DNA from: Diacronema lutheri
Taxonomy: Eukaryota; Haptophyta; Pavlovophyceae; Pavlovales; Pavlovaceae
Length of the DNA: 64,000 nt
Assembly (NCBI GenBank): GCA_019448385.1
Contig: JAGTXO010000025.1
Coordinates: 496,001-560,000, forward strand
Reading direction: 5' to 3'
Shown here piece after piece: positions 61,101 through 64,000 of this stretch (the first letter of the stretch is position 1; every line of letters starts with the position of its first letter). The notes under the pieces were generated by a model. It saw only the letters and a list, made by a program, of their open reading frames with translations. It made no database searches and was not told the origin of the DNA. A program made the translations under genes and the position numbers.

Positions 61101-64000
61101 GCGTGCACGCGACGCGCGCCATCGTCGACGCGCGCCACGCCGACCTGCCGCAGGCCGTCTTCGTGGCGGAGGCGCGGGCGATCGTCGCGCGCTCCGCCGG
61201 CGGCGGCGCGCTGCTCGCGCCGGACGACGTGCGCGACCTGTGCGACGCGCAGACGGACGCCGATCGCGCTGCGATCTGGGCGTCGGTGGGCGCGCACGAG
61301 GCGACGCGCATCTTCGCGCTCGTCACGCGCAACGCGAGCTTGGCGGGCGCGGCGCTGCTCGTGCTGCACACGCCGGCGGGCGCGCCGGCGCGCGCGCTCG
61401 GGCTCGTGGCGACGCGCTCGCGCGCGCCGTCGACGGGCGCGCCGCGCGACGCGCACAGGGCGCTGGTGCAGCGGTTGGACGTGCTGATGGACGCGATCGC
61501 CGCGGCGCGAGGCGCGTCGCCGCTCGAGCTCGAGCTCGCGCTCGCGCCCGAGCCGCAGAGCGCGTGCAACGCGCGTGCGGCCGCGCTGCTCTGCCTGCAG
61601 GCCGTCGCGGACGCGAGCGGCCGTCCCGCCGCTGAGGACGCGCTGGCCGCGCTCGACGACGCGCGCGGCATCGACCGGCACTGCCACGCCGTCCGGCAGC
61701 AGATCGAGGCGAAGCTCGCGTGGCGGCGCGCCGACGGCGCCGTCGGCGTTGACGGCGCCGACGGCGCGCCCGCGCTCGCGCCTGCCGCCGCACCGCCGGC
61801 GTGCGCGCCGGCGCACGCTGCCGGCGAGGCGGCGGTCGACCAGGCGATCGTCACGCGGGTGCGCGACGCGCTGCGCGCGTGGGCGACGACTGGCACCGCG
61901 CCCAGCGCGGCGGTGCTCGACGACGCCTGCGCCGCATACACGGCCCGCGCACGCGCGCGCAAGGACGCGCGCACGGCGCTGGGCCCGACGCGCGCGGCCG
62001 AGCTGCTCGCCGCGGCCGCGCGCGGCGGAGCCGACGGGGCGGATGCCGCGCGCGCGCTGCTCGGCGGCACGCCGCGCCTGCTCGTCGTGCTCCTCTGCGT
62101 GCCCGTCGCCGCGCCGTCCGGCGAGCCGCCGCGCCCGGTCGGGCTGCTCGTCGCCGACCGGCCGACGGACGACTCGCGCCCGGCCGCGCTCGTGCGCTAC
62201 GACTTTGCGCCGCTCGACGCGGACGTGGCCGTCGCGGTCGGCGCGCATGCCGTCGCGCTGGCCAGTGCGATCTGGCCGCTGCTCGCGGCCGAGGGGGAGC
62301 CGCGGCCATCGCCCGTCGTGCGCTCGCAGCCGCGCGGCGGCGACGATGGCGCGCGTGCGCTCGCAACGTTCGCGTGCCTCGACGCGCTGATGACCGCCAG
62401 CGTCGGCGCGCACGGCCTCGCGGGCGGCGCGGGCATGCTGCCCGCGCTGGTCGCGCGAGGCGCCGCGGCCGCCCAGCGCGAGCGGCAGCTGCGCGCGGCC
62501 GCCGAGAGGCTGGGCGGCACGGTCGCTGGGTGGCCGGACACGGGCGCGAGCGCGGCGGGCGCGAGCGTCGACGAGGAGGCGCGCACGTACGAGGTCGAGG
62601 CGGTCGTCGACGAGCGCCGCAAGGCGGGCAAGAAGGTGACGTTCCAGTTCCGGATCAGGTGGCGGGGCTACGACGAGAGCGCCGACACGTGGGAGCCTGA
62701 GGCCAACGTGAGCAGCGACCTCGTCGCCCAGTTCCGCAAGACGCGCGACGAGCAGAAGCGGCGCGCGGGCGTATCGGGCAGCGGCAGCGGCGGCGCGGGC
62801 GCGGCGTCGGCATTGGCGTCGGCGCCGCTTCGCGCGCACGGCGAGTCGGGCGCCGCGGGCAAGCGCGCCGCGGCGGGTGCCGCCGCGAGCGCGCGCGACG
62901 CCGCGGGCGCGCGCGCGCCGAGCGTTCCCCGCGCGCGCGGCGTCGAGCGCGCGCGCGTGGACGAGCCCGCTGCGCCGAGCGCGCGCGCCGCCGGCGGCGC
63001 GACGGCGCGCACGCGCGGCAGCGTGCTCCCGGGCTTCGTGGTCAAGCGCTCGACGCTCAACGCGGGGCCGCAGGCGGTGACGGCGCAGCCCGGTGCGCGG
63101 AAGGAGCTGCGGCGCATCGCGGCGGCCGTGCACAGGCTCACGACACAGGCGTACCGCGTCATCAACAAGGTGGTGCGCGACGAGGCTGCGGTGGCGAGCG
63201 CGCAGGCCGTCGGCGCGGCGTCGGGCGGCCCGTCGACCAGCGTGCACACGTCGACCACGATGGACAAGGGAACCGTCCGTGCGATCTTCTCGGCCATCGG
63301 CTGGCACAAGGACGAGAGCACGTACGGTGCAGCGCCCCGAGGCAAGCCCGCCGAGCAAGCCGCCGCGCAGACCAAGGCGGCGACGGCGCGCGCCGTCGGC
63401 GAGATGGCCGAGGGCGTCCAGCCCGTCTGCGCGGTGGGCCTCACGGAGATCCTCGAGGCGGAGGCGACGCAGGTGTCCACCGCGTGCCTGATGCATCCAT
63501 CGCGCGTCGTGAACGGGCTGCTCCGCGACGTCGTCCGCGCGGCAGTCGAGCGCGACGAGGCGCTCGTCGCGCTGCCCGAGATGCAGCGAAACGCGCGCGT
63601 GCGCGAGCTGTGCGAGCGGCTGCTGCGCGGCGACGTGGAGGGCGCGCGCGTCGGCTGCCCCGCCGCGCTCGACCGCCACCTGCCCGACATGGTCCTCCAC
63701 AAGATCGACTACAAGTGCACGCCCACGAAAAGGTGGAACTACGACCGGCACACGACGCGCTACTTCCTCGTGCAGATCCGCACCCTGCAGCACGTGGCCG
63801 AGGGGCAGGCGCTGCTCTGCCGGCTCGCGCACATCCACACGCAGCTGACCGGACGGCCGCCGCGGTACAATGTGGCGCCGCTGCGCACGCACAATGTGCG
63901 CGCGAGGCGTGGCTGCCGCTGCCGCCGCCGAGGGCCCAAGCGCGCGCGCGCCGCCGCCGTGCGCGCCGCCCCGCGGCCAGGTTGGTCACGCGCCCGCGCG
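46846..64000 (+). CDS. Giant multidomain protein: Ulp1-like proteases, YqaJ nuclease, chromodomain, Fanzor-like end (partial)
   Basis: Exon 1 (46846-50520) and exon 2 (50654 to the window edge) join at phase 0 across a GT-AG intron, giving more than 5,600 residues with no stop seen. Rough order: Ulp1-like protease (about 85-190), Ala/Pro linker, a nuclease-like block (about 480-680), a single membrane helix (RIVATVALGGAVFAGMSALV, about 1110), and coiled coil with Arg/Ala-rich disorder. Then come four 19-residue repeats, a second Ulp1-like site (about 2500-2580), poly-Ala, long helical regions, a YqaJ-type nuclease (about 3985-4165), proline repeats, a chromodomain (about 5204-5260) and a segment like the N-terminal half of Fanzor. 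The protease, nuclease and chromodomain set is typical of large mobile elements. The visible frame looks whole. Several genes merged by unseen introns remain possible. A donor-like GTGCGC at 63896 could end this exon. Confidence 0.6.
47100..47410 (+). other. Domain: Ulp1/C48-like cysteine protease 1
   Basis: Within the giant protein: GLVHWTAAYLLL supplies His105, LLADSR supplies Asp132, and PPQSGAACC supplies the oxyanion Gln173 and Cys178 or Cys179. Spacing and order (His, Asp, Gln, Cys) match SUMO/Nedd8-type and adenain-type proteases. The rest of the domain is too divergent to assign to a subfamily. Confidence 0.5.
53765..53995 (+). repeat. Four 57-bp tandem repeats in the giant protein
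   Basis: Four degenerate copies, each encoding about 19 residues around AFAPAADGVFPAPLAA. They stand out from the flanks by richer T content (GTTTTC). Unit lengths are 57, 57, 51 and about 57 bp. Confidence 0.75.
54420..54770 (+). other. Domain: Ulp1/C48-like cysteine protease 2
   Basis: Within the giant protein: SGHFTALRLV gives a His (codon 54497), DAVLVDTLAS gives an Asp (54566), and NEAAQRGATCGLAIV gives Gln (54689) and Cys (54704). The same His, Asp, Gln, Cys order as the first site, about 2,400 residues away. QRGATCG is closer to the QxxxxDCG signature than the first copy. Confidence 0.5.
55103..55185 (+). repeat. GCC-triplet run encoding poly-alanine
   Basis: Some 25 or more GCC codons in a row, interrupted by one or two ACC, inside the giant protein. 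Confidence 0.9.
58913..59480 (+). other. Domain: YqaJ-type (lambda-exonuclease-like) nuclease
   Basis: Within the giant protein: TTAGILGEAVALRKLAAAYG carries the first catalytic Glu, FAFSPDGLAI the Asp (codon 59159), and VLVEVKTLTKA the Glu-x-Lys (59204-59212). A QLQLGMHVLGVRKALYVQY helix with Gln follows. This is the PD-(D/E)XK arrangement of YqaJ/lambda exonuclease proteins, which degrade DNA ends for recombination. All catalytic residues are present. Confidence 0.75.
60715..60845 (+). repeat. 15-bp repeat encoding PPPAA units
   Basis: About seven copies of a CCGCCGCCCGCCGCC-type unit in the giant protein, forming a proline/alanine hinge after the nuclease region. Confidence 0.85.
62580..62760 (+). 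other. Domain: chromodomain
   Basis: Within the giant protein: YEVEAVVDERRKAGKKV, FQFRIRWRGYDESADTWEPE and a closing helix SSDLVAQFRKTR. This is the full chromodomain pattern with the aromatic cage positions Y, W and Y/W. Chromodomains bind methylated histone tails. In mobile elements they steer integration or tether the protein to heterochromatin. Confidence 0.85.
63015..63895 (+). other. Domain: segment resembling the N-terminal half of Fanzor/TnpB
   Basis: FVVKRSTLN, LRRIAAAVHRLTTQAYRVIN, TTMDKGTVRAIFSAIGW, then a helical region, and finally LTGRPPRYNVAPLRTHN before a donor-like GTGCGCG. In Fanzor proteins a similar run (helical WED/REC-like part, then a F/Y-N-L-x-P-x-R-T stretch) precedes the RuvC-like nuclease. 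The RuvC-like half would lie beyond the window, so this is a pattern match only. Confidence 0.35.

Noticed and set aside
58742-63892. A 1,716-residue open frame on the minus strand
   Set aside because: It lies antisense to the frame with the YqaJ and chromodomain motifs. In GC-rich genes the opposite strand often stays open. Its translation is Arg/Ala-rich with no motif.

Overview
The window looks like nuclear DNA of a very GC-rich photosynthetic protist with a secondary plastid, most likely a haptophyte alga. The case rests on short GC-rich spliceosomal introns, two divergent gene pairs with small gaps, a nucleus-encoded magnesium chelatase H subunit and other plastid proteins that begin with signal-peptide-like leaders, and a MOK-type ciliary kinase. 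Most introns start GTGCGC and end in CAG. At least two, probably three, are GC-AG introns. No bacterial operons, Shine-Dalgarno sites, CRISPR arrays, tRNA or rRNA genes were seen. Gene calls come from reading ORFs, protein motifs and splice-phase agreement by eye; no database search was run.

Bases 1-31,000 are an ordinary host gene neighbourhood. In order they hold a formin-type FH3 protein (minus, runs off the left edge), ORC6 (minus), a plastid ABC1/UbiB kinase (plus), CHLH in six exons (plus), COP9 signalosome subunit 7 (plus), a MOK kinase (minus), a phosphate-type MFS transporter (minus), an RCC1 plus IPT/TIG protein (plus), glutamine-dependent NAD synthetase in five exons (minus), a CNMT/CFA-synthase-family methyltransferase in five exons (plus), a small hypothetical gene (minus), a plastid DUF2854-like membrane protein (minus), a peroxiredoxin Q (plus) and a bS6-type ribosomal protein (minus). 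Many of these serve the plastid or basic replication, proteostasis and cofactor supply. They do not form a single pathway.

Bases 31,000-35,000 hold two lineage-specific proteins: a 908-residue low-complexity protein and a secreted cysteine-rich protein made of three almost identical 88-residue units.

From about 35,000 to the right edge the character changes. There is a broken minus-strand ORF remnant, a 0.86-kb palindrome of AT-richer DNA carrying telomere-like TGTAGGG repeats, a broken Helitron-type Pif1 helicase remnant, a USP-type cysteine protease gene, long G and C homopolymer tracts, and finally a giant plus-strand reading frame. That frame starts at 46,846, crosses one phase-0 intron and stays open to the end of the window, giving more than 5,600 residues. 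It contains two Ulp1-like cysteine protease signatures, a predicted membrane helix, a YqaJ-type nuclease, a chromodomain, and a C-terminal segment that resembles the N-terminal half of Fanzor (eukaryotic TnpB) proteins. The best candidate for a new system is this protease-nuclease-chromodomain-Fanzor-like giant protein, possibly the core of a very large mobile element.
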